64,000 bases of DNA from Parabacteroides sp. PF5-6 (GTDB lineage: Bacteria; Bacteroidota; Bacteroidia; Bacteroidales; Tannerellaceae), in the NCBI RefSeq assembly GCF_029504695.1, contig NZ_JAQFIN010000002.1:186001-250000 (forward strand), written 5' to 3'. The translations under genes were made by a program, and so were the position numbers. The notes under the pieces are model-generated. The model made no database searches. It worked only from the letters and a program-made list of their open reading frames with translations, and was not told the origin of the DNA. Positions within the stretch are counted from its first letter, which is position 1. Each line of letters begins with the position of its first letter. Shown in pieces: positions 1 through 9,151 of the stretch.

Positions 1-2
1 TC

Positions 3-320
3 CGGGCGAATAAACTGCGCTCGACCGTATTGACTTATACCATCGACCGTGTGATCACCGCCGTTACTGTACTGATCAAAGGAGGTTCGACCACGTCGAA
101 CGCCTCGCTGACGCATGGCGTTCGCCTGGCAATTGACAATGGACAATTGACAATTGACAATGAAATGGCCAATGCGGTCGACGTCGCCATCTACACCATC
201 ACCGGCCAAAACATGGTGCAACTTCGTGGGCTTCGGGGTTCACGTACCCTTACGCTGCCGGCCGGTATCTATATCGTTCGTGCCGGACAGCAGAGCTGGA
301 AAGTGATTATTAATGGATAG
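3..320 (+). CDS. C-terminal end of a T9SS-sorted beta-helix surface protein (5' truncated by window)
   Basis: The reading frame is open from the first bases of the window, so this is the 3' end of a gene that begins upstream. The visible ~105 residues match the last part of the three paralogues that follow: a junction RANKLRSTVL, a TYTIDRV strand, then a Por-type sorting domain with SITGQ-like TITGQNMVQL, LPAGIYIV and a terminal KVIING. Such domains direct outer-membrane translocation and surface attachment by the type IX system. Codons at 131-165 are an iterated heptamer (acaattg) read as AIDNGQLTIDN. The 46-bp gap to the next gene is nearly identical to the gap before the third paralogue, indicating tandem duplication. 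Confidence 0.85.
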   Translation, partial: RANKLRSTVLTYTIDRVITAVTVLIKGGSTTSNASLTHGVRLAIDNGQLTIDNEMANAVDVAIYTITGQNMVQLRGLRGSRTLTLPAGIYIVRAGQQSWKVIING

Positions 321-366
321 AAGTCCTGAAATACAACACAACGACATCAAGTAAAACAAAAGAAAA

Positions 367-2643
367 ATGAAAAAGAACTACCTATTTTTAGTATTGCTCC
401 TATGGATTGGAGTAACCGGAGTGAAAGCGCAAGAGGCTACAGTAATTGATGTAAAGACTGGGGATGATTTTATTGCTGCCTTTAGTGAAGAGAATAAAAA
501 CACGAATATTATTCTGGAGATTCAGGATAATATTATCCTGACAAAGGATATTTCCATAACCGGCAAGACAGTGATTATCCGGGGGCCGGAAAAGAAGAAT
601 CCTGAGGAGTTGTATTCGATTAGTTATAATAATCGAGAAGAGAAGACAATTACGCTGGAAAATGCGACGGTCACTGTAGAAAATCTATTTTTCCCCGGAT
701 CACCTGACAGAGATATGGACAAGCATAGCAGTGCGAGAGCATTTAGTCTAAATTCAACCTCCTCACTCACCATTAATGGTTGTACATTTGAACATTATTA
801 TGGGGATATGTCATGCGGTGTAATTCAAAACAATGGGGGTAGGCTTATACTAAAGGATTGCTCTTTCTCTAATAATACATCCTATTATCGAGGAGGAGCC
901 ATTCGTAATGATGGCGGAACTGTAGTGGCTACCGATTGTAAATTTACCAAACACAATAGCGGTAGTTCTAAAGGAGTGGTATTATATAGTACATCTGGAT
1001 CTATTTGTTTTACAAACTGTATTATTACTAAGGGAGAAGACCACAACCTCCGTTCATTTTTCTTTTTGGAATCAACTAAAACCGAATTTATTGGTTGCCT
1101 AATAAAAGGGGGAACGGAAGCTATAATTAGTGATGGGGAATTAACACTACAAGATTGTATTATATCTGAATCGGCTGGAGGGGTAGTCTGTTCGAATACC
1201 CTACTGATTGATCAGTGTATATTTAAAGATAATACAGACACCCTGGTTTCTACCGAGACAACAGATGAAGAAGAAACACCAACTCAAATCATTCGTAACA
1301 GTCTTTTTGTGAATAATTCTATCGAATGGGGGAATCCCGAAGATATTGACTTTTACGGGCTTATTGAATATAGAGGAGGTGCGAATGCCGACCCGTTGAC
1401 GATAGCCAACTGTACCTTTACGGATAATACCATAGGAGGCAATAGTGTATTTTTCAAATATACCCAAGAGAGAGAAGGTCTCGGGCCGCATTTCTACAAT
1501 ACCATTCTGGATATACCGGAAGAGAACGCTTTCGGGTTTGCATATAATGGAGAAGATGAAGGAGGAACACCCCCCACCCTCAACGACCTGGTCTTTCAAA
1601 ACTGTCTAACCAATTTAGAATCGCTTGGGGGAAACGCCGCAAATAAGGATAATCAAGTACGTGTTACCAACTTCGGCTTTGCCGGTGAAGGAAATTATTC
1701 CTTAATAGATGAAAGCCCGGCGATCGATGCGGGAAATAACGATCTTTACAAAGCTATTGGAGGGGATCTTTATAAAGATGTAGACCTGACAGGTGAGCAA
1801 CTTCGCTGGTTAGGTAAATCGATTGATATAGGAGCTTATGAATCATTTGGAGAAACCCCAACTCCTCCCTCCGACACTACCTTCCACAACCTCACCCTCG
1901 AAGTGGCGCCGGGCATTGAATTGTACAACCTGTCCGCCGGTGAACACCTGGTGGAAGCGGGTGGACATCTGCATCTGCAGTTCCTGCCCGAAGACCGCAC
2001 ACTCGGGGCGGACGATATACTCCTGTTGATTGATGGTGTAGAGACGGAATTTAAGGATTTCGGGGCAAACCTTTATTTCTCGTATATCCTCAATCCGGTC
2101 AAGCAGAACCATAGCGTCGTTATCGCCCTCAGGGAATATACCGTTACCCTGCCCGAAGTGCAAGGCATCACCTACGATGTAGGTGCCGGAATGCATCGGG
2201 TGGCGTATGGCAACAGCTTCACTTTTAGATTGACCCTTGCCGATGAGATCGATCCGGCAGATGTACATGTCTTTGCCAACGGACAGGAGATCAGCCCCAC
2301 CAACCTCCCCCAAGGGGAGGCTCTTCGAAGCGAAGCCCGGGAGGGAGCCTCACTTTCCTACACTATCGATCGCGTGACCACGCCTGTTATCGTACGGATC
2401 GAAGGAGGTTCGACCACGTCGAACGCCTCGCTGACGCAGGGCGTTCGCCTGGCAATTGACAATGGACAATTGACAATTGACAATGAAATGGCCAATGCGG
2501 TCGACGTCGCCATCTACAGCATCACCGGCCAAAACATGGTGCAACTTCGTGGGCTTCGGGGTTCGCGTACCCTTACGTTGCCGGCCGGTATCTATATCGT
2601 ACGGGCGGGACAGCAGAGCTGGAAGGTGATTATTAATGGATAG
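367..2643 (+). CDS. right-handed beta-helix surface protein with T9SS sorting domain (paralogue 2)
   Basis: 758 residues. A signal peptide (about 1-21, ending VKA) precedes a repetitive region (~50-490) with evenly spaced short strands such as TIANCTFTDN, NSSLTINGC-like and ALDAGNN-like elements, typical of pectin-lyase-fold parallel beta-helices. Residues ~505-690 form a domain almost identical in the neighbouring paralogues (LSAGEHLVEAGGHLHLQF, VTLPEVQGITYDVGAG). The end (~700-758) is a type A T9SS sorting domain with SITGQ and LPAGIYIV. Exported and probably surface bound; ligand unknown. The junction SPTNLPQGEALRSEAREGAS (~643-662) is encoded by a copy of an intergenic repeat, and AIDNGQLTIDN by a heptamer array. 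Beta-helix plus sorting-signal call is firm, function is not. Confidence 0.85.
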   Translation: MKKNYLFLVLLLWIGVTGVKAQEATVIDVKTGDDFIAAFSEENKNTNIILEIQDNIILTKDISITGKTVIIRGPEKKNPEELYSISYNNREEKTITLENATVTVENLFFPGSPDRDMDKHSSARAFSLNSTSSLTINGCTFEHYYGDMSCGVIQNNGGRLILKDCSFSNNTSYYRGGAIRNDGGTVVATDCKFTKHNSGSSKGVVLYSTSGSICFTNCIITKGEDHNLRSFFFLESTKTEFIGCLIKGGTEAIISDGELTLQDCIISESAGGVVCSNTLLIDQCIFKDNTDTLVSTETTDEEETPTQIIRNSLFVNNSIEWGNPEDIDFYGLIEYRGGANADPLTIANCTFTDNTIGGNSVFFKYTQEREGLGPHFYNTILDIPEENAFGFAYNGEDEGGTPPTLNDLVFQNCLTNLESLGGNAANKDNQVRVTNFGFAGEGNYSLIDESPAIDAGNNDLYKAIGGDLYKDVDLTGEQLRWLGKSIDIGAYESFGETPTPPSDTTFHNLTLEVAPGIELYNLSAGEHLVEAGGHLHLQFLPEDRTLGADDILLLIDGVETEFKDFGANLYFSYILNPVKQNHSVVIALREYTVTLPEVQGITYDVGAGMHRVAYGNSFTFRLTLADEIDPADVHVFANGQEISPTNLPQGEALRSEAREGASLSYTIDRVTTPVIVRIEGGSTTSNASLTQGVRLAIDNGQLTIDNEMANAVDVAIYSITGQNMVQLRGLRGSRTLTLPAGIYIVRAGQQSWKVIING

Positions 2644-2689
2644 AAGTCCTAAAATACAACACAACGACATCAAGTAAAACAAAAGAAAA

Positions 2690-4945
2690 ATGAAAAAGAA
2701 CTACTTGTTTTTAGTATTGCTCCTATGGATAGGAGTAAATAGTGTAAAGGCGGAAGATCCTACGATAATTGAAGTAAAGACCGGACAAGATTTTATTGAT
2801 GCCTTTAGTGAAGAGAATACATACACAAATATTATCCTGGAGATTCAGGATAATATTATCCTGACAGATAATATTACCATAACCGGCAAGACAGTGATTA
2901 TCAGGGGACCAAAGAAGGAGAATCCTGAGGAGTTGTATTCGATTAGTTATGATGACCGAGAAGAGAAGACAATTACACTTGTAGATGCAACAGTCACTGT
3001 AGAGGATCTACGGTTTGAAGGTTCTGTCAGAGAGGCGAGTGATCATAGCTACGCAAAAGCATTTATATTAGATTCTAAAACTTCACTCACCATTAATAGT
3101 TGTACATTTGAGCACTATCATGGTCCAGGCAGTGGCGGCGTAATTCAGAACAATGGCGGTAGTCTTGAACTGAACAATTGTTCTTTTTCTAATAATTCTT
3201 CTTATATGGCTGTAGGAGGCATTTACAATGATGGCGGAACCGTAGTGGCCACCGATTGTAAATTCACCAATCACTATTGCGGCAGTTCTTCTGCTGGAAT
3301 GGTATTAGGGAGTGAGTCTGGGAACATTCGTTTTACGAACTGTATTATTATTCAGGAAGGAGACAATAGCTTTAACAATAAGTGTCTATTCTCTTTGGGG
3401 AGCACTAATGCTGAATTTATTAACTGTCAGATAACAGGAGGGGAATCGGTTATGGATAGTGGAGGTGAAAACGGGGAATTGACATTACAAGGATGCACCA
3501 TATCGAAGACGAAGTACCCCTTAACTTGTTCAAATACGCTGTTAATCGACCGGTGTATATTTACAGAGAATAAAGGAGCTATCCTTTCATTTGATCTTAG
3601 AAATACCACACAAAAGCCTACTCAAATCATTCGCAACAGCCTTTTTGTGGATAATTATTTTCAGAAGGAATCAGAAGAGGAAGAAGAGGAGAAAGAGGAA
3701 ATGGACGAGTATCCCTGGAGCCTTATTGAGTATAAGGGAGGCGCGAATACCACTCCACTAACCATAGTCAACTGTACCTTTGCTGGTAATGACATACAAG
3801 GGGTGGATAAATTATTTATATATACCCCTTCCAATGGTGCATCCTTCCCGCATTTCTACAATACGATTTTGGAAGCGACGGAGGGAAACGCTTTCGGGTT
3901 TGCAGAGAATCAAGATTATGAAGGAGCACCCCCTACCCTCAACGACCTGGTCTTTCAAAACTGTCTAACCAATTTAGAATCGCTTGGGGAGAATGACGCT
4001 AATAAGGATAATCGAGTAGGTATTACCAACTTCGGCTTTGCCGGTGAAAGAGATTATTCCTTAATAGCAGGAAGCCCGGCACTTGATGCGGGGAATAATA
4101 CGCTCTATGGCGATGAGCTGGAAGAAGATACAGACCTGGCGGGCGACAAACGTCTCTTAGGAGCATCCATCGATATAGGGGCTTATGAAGGGATAAAAAG
4201 TCTTCCCGCTCCTCCCACCTACCACAGCTTCACCCTGGCTCTCGCGCCGGGCGTAGAGCTTTACGGCCTGTCCGCCGGTGAACACCTGGTGGAAGCGGGT
4301 GGACATCTGCATCTGCAGTTCCTGCCCGAAGACCGCACACTCGGGGCGGATGATGTACTCCTGTTGATTGATGGGGTGGAGACGGAATTTAAGGATTTCG
4401 GGGCAAACCTTTATTTCTCGTATATCCTCAATCCGATCAAGCAGAACCATAACGTCGTGATCGCCCTCAGGGAATATACCGTTACCCTGCCCGAAGTGCA
4501 AGGCATCACCTACGATGTAGGTGCCGGCATGCATCGGGTGGCGTATGGCAACAGCTTCACCTTTAGATTGACCCTTGCCGATGAAATCGATCCGGCGGAT
4601 GTACATGTCTTTGCCAACGGACAGGAGATCCGGGCGAATGAACTGCGCTCGACCGTATTGACTTATACCATCGACCGCGTGATCACCGCCGTTACTGTAC
4701 TGATCAAAGGAGGTTCGACCACGTCGAACGCCTCGCTGACGCAGGGCGTTCGCGTGATAGTTGAAAGTGGAAAGTTGAAAGTGGAAAACGAAATGGGCAC
4801 TGCGGTGGACGTGACAGTTTATAGTATAACCGCCCAAAACATGGTGCAACTTCGTGGGCTTCGGGGTTCAAAAACAATTACGTTGCCGGCCGGTATCTAT
4901 ATCGTACGAGCCGGACAGACAAATACCAAGGTGATTATTCCTTGA
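2690..4945 (+). CDS. right-handed beta-helix surface protein with T9SS sorting domain (paralogue 3)
   Basis: 751 residues, closely related along its whole length to the preceding gene, with the same leader (MKKNYLFLVLLLWIGV) and beta-helix strands. An acidic insertion of mostly Glu lies near residues 327-341 and is absent from the neighbour, so the helix loops vary. The C-terminal domain (~505-690) is nearly identical to that of the other copies. Here the variable junction is RANELRSTVL and the heptamer-encoded strand reads VIVESGKLKVEN, a different pairing from either neighbour. The sorting domain ends KVIIP. The 46-bp upstream gap duplicates that of paralogue 2, so the two genes form a tandem ~2.3-kb unit. 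A hairpin terminator follows. Probable exported surface protein of unknown ligand. Confidence 0.85.
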   Translation: MKKNYLFLVLLLWIGVNSVKAEDPTIIEVKTGQDFIDAFSEENTYTNIILEIQDNIILTDNITITGKTVIIRGPKKENPEELYSISYDDREEKTITLVDATVTVEDLRFEGSVREASDHSYAKAFILDSKTSLTINSCTFEHYHGPGSGGVIQNNGGSLELNNCSFSNNSSYMAVGGIYNDGGTVVATDCKFTNHYCGSSSAGMVLGSESGNIRFTNCIIIQEGDNSFNNKCLFSLGSTNAEFINCQITGGESVMDSGGENGELTLQGCTISKTKYPLTCSNTLLIDRCIFTENKGAILSFDLRNTTQKPTQIIRNSLFVDNYFQKESEEEEEEKEEMDEYPWSLIEYKGGANTTPLTIVNCTFAGNDIQGVDKLFIYTPSNGASFPHFYNTILEATEGNAFGFAENQDYEGAPPTLNDLVFQNCLTNLESLGENDANKDNRVGITNFGFAGERDYSLIAGSPALDAGNNTLYGDELEEDTDLAGDKRLLGASIDIGAYEGIKSLPAPPTYHSFTLALAPGVELYGLSAGEHLVEAGGHLHLQFLPEDRTLGADDVLLLIDGVETEFKDFGANLYFSYILNPIKQNHNVVIALREYTVTLPEVQGITYDVGAGMHRVAYGNSFTFRLTLADEIDPADVHVFANGQEIRANELRSTVLTYTIDRVITAVTVLIKGGSTTSNASLTQGVRVIVESGKLKVENEMGTAVDVTVYSITAQNMVQLRGLRGSKTITLPAGIYIVRAGQTNTKVIIP

Positions 4946-4963
4946 TAATCTCCCCCCAACAGC

Positions 4964-4996
4964 GGGCAGCCCTTTATATAGGGGCTGCCCTTGTTG
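4964..4996 (+). terminator. hairpin terminator after paralogue 3
   Basis: The 9-bp perfect stem gggcagccc (4964-4972) / gggctgccc (4982-4990) has a 9-base loop and is followed by ttgttg. It lies 19 bases after the stop codon. The T-run is weak, so termination efficiency is uncertain. Confidence 0.6.
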
Positions 4997-5081
4997 CAGG
5001 GCTAAATGAAGAAGGCTTTACGGTAGCCTTTCCTATTAAACAATGAATTAGAATAAACAACAAGTATAATCACAAAAGAAA

Positions 5082-8000
5082 ATGAAACAGAAATTACTCT
5101 ATCTCTTAACGATCCTGGCGATCGCCGGATTTGTCTTGCCGCAACAGGTGATGGCGGAGACGTATTATGTGAAACCCAATGCCGACAGTGACGGTAGCGC
5201 TTGGGACAAGGCTATCGACCTGGCCGAAGCACTAAATAAAGCCCAAAGCGGCGATGCGATCTGGGTAGCCAAAGGCACGTATGTGCCGAAGTATATTGCC
5301 GGCGACGAGCCAAGCGAAGACGACCGCGACAAAGCCTTTGTAATCCCTGCCGGTGTCACCGTGCTTGGCGGATTCCCGGAGGCAGGTGGCACACTTGAAC
5401 AGCGCGACTGGGTAGCCAATGAGACGATCCTTTCGGGGGATATCGATACGGAAGAAAACGAAGAAGACGAAGAGGCAGGAACAAGAGACTGCTACCACGT
5501 GGTGATTATGGCTTCTTCGGAAAATGAGACTACTACGCTCGACGGGTTTACGATTACCGGAGGGAAGTCGAAATATAATTCTGGGACTATTACAGTGAAC
5601 GGAGAGTCTGTCTATCGAGAGTATGGCGCCGGGATCTATGCCTTTGGCTCAGTCGAATTAAGCCATAATACAATCAAAGAGAATGTGGCCGAAAGAACGG
5701 GTGGCGGAATTTACTGGGCAGCAAAAGCGGGAAGCAATAGCTCATTCAAACTAACCCACAGTATAATCTGTAATAACAAAACACTCAATAACGACGGCGG
5801 TGGCGTTTACGTCGAGAACGCAGGAGATGGCTCAGCCGAGATGAACTATAATTTATTCTATGGGAATGAGGCGGGCTCTTATGGTGGCGCCATGCATGTC
5901 GAAGGTGCGACTCTGAACCATAATACAATCTATAAGAATAACGGAACTAATAACACTTCCGTCTATGCCATCAAAACAACTTTGACCAATAATATCATCT
6001 GGGATGGGATATTGGATTGTTCTAACAGCACACTCTCTTATAACCTGATCGGAAAGCTCGACGACTCTGGTTTTAAGAATGACGGAACGAATCTGATTGG
6101 TGCAGATTACGACCCGCTCTTTGTTAATACCGACCCCGATGCCGGTATTTACGATTTTCGTCTTTCCCCTTATAGCTCGGCGATCGGTATGGGCTTAATA
6201 AAAGGAGAGGGCGGTGCGGATGACCAGATCGTTGATATGGGTGTCTATCCTTATACACTAAAAGCGGATAAAAATGGCATTGTCTATGTGATAGACCAGG
6301 AGGATGTCGATACCGATATAGACAACTATAGTGGCAACGGATCCGATTGGGCTAATGGCACCAGCCTGAATGAAGCCCTGCGCTTTGCTGCCGATCCGGC
6401 AAATGAGGTCAAACAAATCTGGGTCGCCCAAGGCACCTATAAGCCGAAGTATATTGCCGACAACAAGGCAATCATCAAAGACGACCGCGACCGTTCCTTT
6501 GTGATCCCTTCCGGCATCCAGGTCTATGGCGGTTTTAAAGGAGAAGAGGAGACATTGGATCAGCGCGACTGGCTAACCTATGAAACGATCCTTTCGGGCG
6601 ATATCGATACGGAAGAAGGCGAAGTAGACGAAGAAGGCGAAAAGCCTGGAACAAGAGACTGCTACCACGTGGTGATTATGGTTTCTTCGGAAGAGGAGAC
6701 TACAACGCTCGACGGGTTTACGATTACCGGGGGAAGGGCGAATGGACAGTCTTCTATAACCGTGAATGGACAGTCTATTCGCTATAATTATGGCGGCGGC
6801 ATCTATGCCGAAGGCTCGGTCGAATTGAGCCATAATACAATCTATGGGAATGAGGCCAGCTATGGCGGTGGTGGAATCTGCTGGTGGTCAGACTCGAATT
6901 CGGAAGCCAACAACTCTTTCAACCTGACTTACAATACAATATACGATAACGCAGGCGGTGACAGCAGCGGTCAAGGTGGCGGAGCTTTCGTCTATAATTA
7001 CCATTCAGAGAATTCCCAAAATGTCACGCTGAGCCATAATTTATTCTATGGAAATAAGAGCTACTATAGTAGCGCCATAGAAGTACTAAATGCCACGCTG
7101 ACCCATAATACAATCTATGGTGGTGGTGGTAGTCGTTCCGATCTCGTTGGGGCCTACTATACAACCTGGATCAATAATATCCTTTGGTGGAATGGAGTGG
7201 ATGAAGAGGGTGAACCGATCGTAGGGACTTTGGGGAGTACGGACGGCACATTCTCTTATAACCTGATCGGAAATCTCGACGACTATGATTTTGAGAATGA
7301 CGGAACGAATCTGATTGGTGCAGATTGCGACCCGCGCTTTGTTAATACCGACCCCAATGCGGGTGCTTACGATTTCCGTCTGCAGGCCGGCAGCCCCGCT
7401 ATCGGCAAAGGCAAGGATGGTGTCGATATGGGCGCGTTCCCCTATAATCCGGACGACACGCCCAAGGCCACCACCTACCATGCCCTCACCCTTGAGCTGG
7501 CTTCGGGAGTCAATCTTTACGGCATCACTGCCGGCACGCACCAGATCGCCGATGGCGATCATCTCTTCCTGCAGTTCCTGCCCGAGGATCCGACACTCAA
7601 GGCGGAGGATGTGATGCTCTTGATCGACGGTGTAGACACACCTTTTACCGTGCCCGCCGGCAATACCTACTACGGCTATATCCTGCCCGTCACCGGTGAA
7701 CACTCGATCGTGATCGCCTTGCGCGAATATACCGTTACCCTGCCCGAAGTGCAAGGCATCACCTACGATGTAGGTGCCGGAATGCATCGGGTGGCGTATG
7801 GCAACAGCTTCACCTTTAGATTGACCCTTGCCGATGAGATCAATCCGGCGGATGTACATGTCTTTGCCAACGGACAGGAGATAAGCCCCACCAACCTCCC
7901 CCAAGGGGAGGTTCTTCGAAGCGAAGCCCGGGAGGGAGCATCCCTGTCCTACACCATCGACCGCGTGACCACGGCTGTTACTGTGGTGATCAAAGGAGGT

Positions 8001-8234
8001 TCGATCACGTCGAACGCCTCGCTGACGCAGGGCGTTCGCGTGATAGTTGAAAGTGGAAAGTTGAAAGTGGAAAACGAAATGGGCACTGCGGTGGACGTGA
8101 CAGTTTATAGTATAACCGGCCAAAACATGGTGCAACTTCGTGGGCTTCGGGGTTCGCGTACCCTTACGTTGCCGGCCGGTATCTATATCGTACGGGCGGG
8201 ACAGCAGAGCTGGAAGGTAATGGTTAATGATTAA
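5082..8234 (+). CDS. large beta-helix surface protein with internally duplicated helix and T9SS sorting domain (paralogue 4)
   Basis: 1050 residues with a signal peptide (~1-25, ending QQVMA). Two tandem halves (~26-400 and ~405-790) share a POMP-like start (YYVKPNADSDGSAWDKA, IWVAKGTYVPKYIA), a GTRDCYHVVIM segment, TTTLDGFTITGG and repeated ELSHNTI strands, so the helix has been duplicated inside the gene. The C-terminal domain is nearly identical to the neighbours'. Its junction is the SPTNLPQGE type and its strand the VESGKLKVEN type. The last codons (V-N-D-stop) run into an intergenic heptamer array (ttaatga/ttaattg), giving KVMVND instead of KVIING. Probable surface adhesin or binding protein exported by T9SS. 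Confidence 0.85.
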   Translation: MKQKLLYLLTILAIAGFVLPQQVMAETYYVKPNADSDGSAWDKAIDLAEALNKAQSGDAIWVAKGTYVPKYIAGDEPSEDDRDKAFVIPAGVTVLGGFPEAGGTLEQRDWVANETILSGDIDTEENEEDEEAGTRDCYHVVIMASSENETTTLDGFTITGGKSKYNSGTITVNGESVYREYGAGIYAFGSVELSHNTIKENVAERTGGGIYWAAKAGSNSSFKLTHSIICNNKTLNNDGGGVYVENAGDGSAEMNYNLFYGNEAGSYGGAMHVEGATLNHNTIYKNNGTNNTSVYAIKTTLTNNIIWDGILDCSNSTLSYNLIGKLDDSGFKNDGTNLIGADYDPLFVNTDPDAGIYDFRLSPYSSAIGMGLIKGEGGADDQIVDMGVYPYTLKADKNGIVYVIDQEDVDTDIDNYSGNGSDWANGTSLNEALRFAADPANEVKQIWVAQGTYKPKYIADNKAIIKDDRDRSFVIPSGIQVYGGFKGEEETLDQRDWLTYETILSGDIDTEEGEVDEEGEKPGTRDCYHVVIMVSSEEETTTLDGFTITGGRANGQSSITVNGQSIRYNYGGGIYAEGSVELSHNTIYGNEASYGGGGICWWSDSNSEANNSFNLTYNTIYDNAGGDSSGQGGGAFVYNYHSENSQNVTLSHNLFYGNKSYYSSAIEVLNATLTHNTIYGGGGSRSDLVGAYYTTWINNILWWNGVDEEGEPIVGTLGSTDGTFSYNLIGNLDDYDFENDGTNLIGADCDPRFVNTDPNAGAYDFRLQAGSPAIGKGKDGVDMGAFPYNPDDTPKATTYHALTLELASGVNLYGITAGTHQIADGDHLFLQFLPEDPTLKAEDVMLLIDGVDTPFTVPAGNTYYGYILPVTGEHSIVIALREYTVTLPEVQGITYDVGAGMHRVAYGNSFTFRLTLADEINPADVHVFANGQEISPTNLPQGEVLRSEAREGASLSYTIDRVTTAVTVVIKGGSITSNASLTQGVRVIVESGKLKVENEMGTAVDVTVYSITGQNMVQLRGLRGSRTLTLPAGIYIVRAGQQSWKVMVND

Positions 8235-8267
8235 TGATTAATTGTTAATTGTTAATTTTTAATTGGG
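8224..8267. repeat. heptamer array overlapping the end of paralogue 4
   Basis: About six degenerate 7-bp units run from taatgat to taattgt and taatttt. The stop codon of the upstream gene lies inside the array. Confidence 0.7.
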
Positions 8268-8394
8268 AATAGGGGCCAGGGTGGACTACAGCGATGATAC
8301 GCAGTGATCTATCCTGGCTTCTCTGTGTGCGCCTTACGCGCTGCGCGCGTCTTCAAATCGTTTGAGATGTGAAGGTTTACGATATCGGTATCCT

Positions 8395-8559
8395 GGCTCC
8401 TCTTCTTAGACAAGAAGAGGGGGACCACGGCTTGCCGTGGTGGAGCAGTTTGATCTTCTGACAAATGATAAATACCTATCTCATACAAAATTAGGATCAA
8501 ACTACCCCACCATCGCCTACGGCTCTGGTCCACCCCCTTCTTTTCTAAGAAGGGGAGCC
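8395..8559 (+). repeat. 165-bp dispersed hairpin element, copy 1
   Basis: Two imperfect inverted arms, 8395-8455 and 8495-8559, flank a 39-base AT-rich centre. Each arm carries its own small hairpins (cttcttagacaagaag; ccacggcttgccgtgg). A nearly identical copy lies in the opposite orientation at 63296-63460, and a single-arm relative at 53355-53411. It contains a spurious ORF conserved between copies only because the DNA is. Confidence 0.85.
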
Positions 8560-8621
8560 GAGATAGTCCACTTGCTATTATCCTGCTCCTTCACATTTTC
8601 TTCCATTCACCGCTCCGCGCC

Positions 8622-8730
8622 TACCAACTACCGCCTACCCACTACCCACTACCGAAGAAAATCTCCCGATTTTCTTCCATTCCCCGCTCCGCGCCTACCA
8701 ACTACTAACTACCCACTACCAACTACCGAA
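8622..8730. repeat. two CTACCNN heptamer arrays
   Basis: Two runs of five 7-bp units (ctaccaa, ctaccgc, ctaccca, ctaccca, ctaccga; then ctaccaa, ctactaa, ctaccca, ctaccaa, ctaccga) are each followed by gaagaaaatct..gattttcttc, a small hairpin. The same arrangement recurs inverted at 63201-63235. Confidence 0.8.
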
Positions 8731-8764
8731 GAAAATCTTCCGATTTTCTTCAATGCGATTTCTA

Positions 8765-8901
8765 AACCACTGAAAATAAAGCATTAACATCCCCTTCAGA
8801 AACTACCGGTAGTTTGCGCGCGAACTACCGGTAGTTTGTTCGCAAACTACTAATACTTTGTTCGCAAACTACCGGTAGTTTGAAAAAGGGGGATTGCGGC
8901 A
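8765..8901 (+). repeat. 22-bp alternating-palindrome array, copy A
   Basis: Four units at exact 22-bp spacing (8800-8882). Each alternates the palindrome actaccggtagt with a tttgNNNNcaaa linker; the third unit is divergent (actaatactt). Conserved flanks are ctgaaaataa..cattaacatccccttc on the left and aaaaaggggga on the right. Sister elements lie at 41436, 50190 and 63021. Confidence 0.9.
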
Positions 8902-8921
8902 GTAAAGACAAGGAGTAGATG

Positions 8922-8969
8922 TTTGTTGACAACTGTCAACACATTTGTTGATAATTATCAACAAATGAA
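8922..8969. repeat. two-unit 22-bp palindromic array
   Basis: gttgacaactgtcaac and gttgataattatcaac are both 16-bp palindromes (the second perfect) spaced by exactly 22 bp. The segment 8905-9150 is absent from the related block at 41.5 kb. Next to it, acctttcacc (9071-9080) and ggtgaaaggt (9115-9124) form another inverted repeat. Confidence 0.7.
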
Positions 8970-9151
8970 TGCTCACGATAATAGACTGAAATAGAGCTAC
9001 GTATAAGCTTCGTACTTTGGTCGAGCAAAATGCAATGTTTTACCACATAAAAGTTTTTAGTCCGGTCTTCACCTTTCACCCGAGCGCCAGATCCCTGTAT
9101 TGATCAGCGCTTCAGGTGAAAGGTAGAGAAATACTTAAAAAAACGTCAGAC

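Noticed and set aside
7086-8135. 349-residue ORF opposite the end of paralogue 4 (with relatives at 1843 and 4157)
   Set aside because: The three are alike only because the underlying coding repeats are. No independent evidence for translation.
1-8234. tandem genes as part of a prophage or integrated element
   Set aside because: No integrase, phage structural gene, attachment repeats or tRNA target is visible; tandem duplication explains the array.
8437-8787. ORF with a near-identical partner at 63221-63418, as if a duplicated small gene
   Set aside because: Both are inside the 165-bp hairpin element and heptamer arrays. The match is due to the DNA repeat; the ends diverge with the arrays, and the frames have no promoter or start signal.
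8765-8901. CRISPR array
   Set aside because: Units of 22 bp have no unique spacers of 30 bp or more, are palindromic throughout, occur in small numbers at scattered loci, and there are no cas genes.
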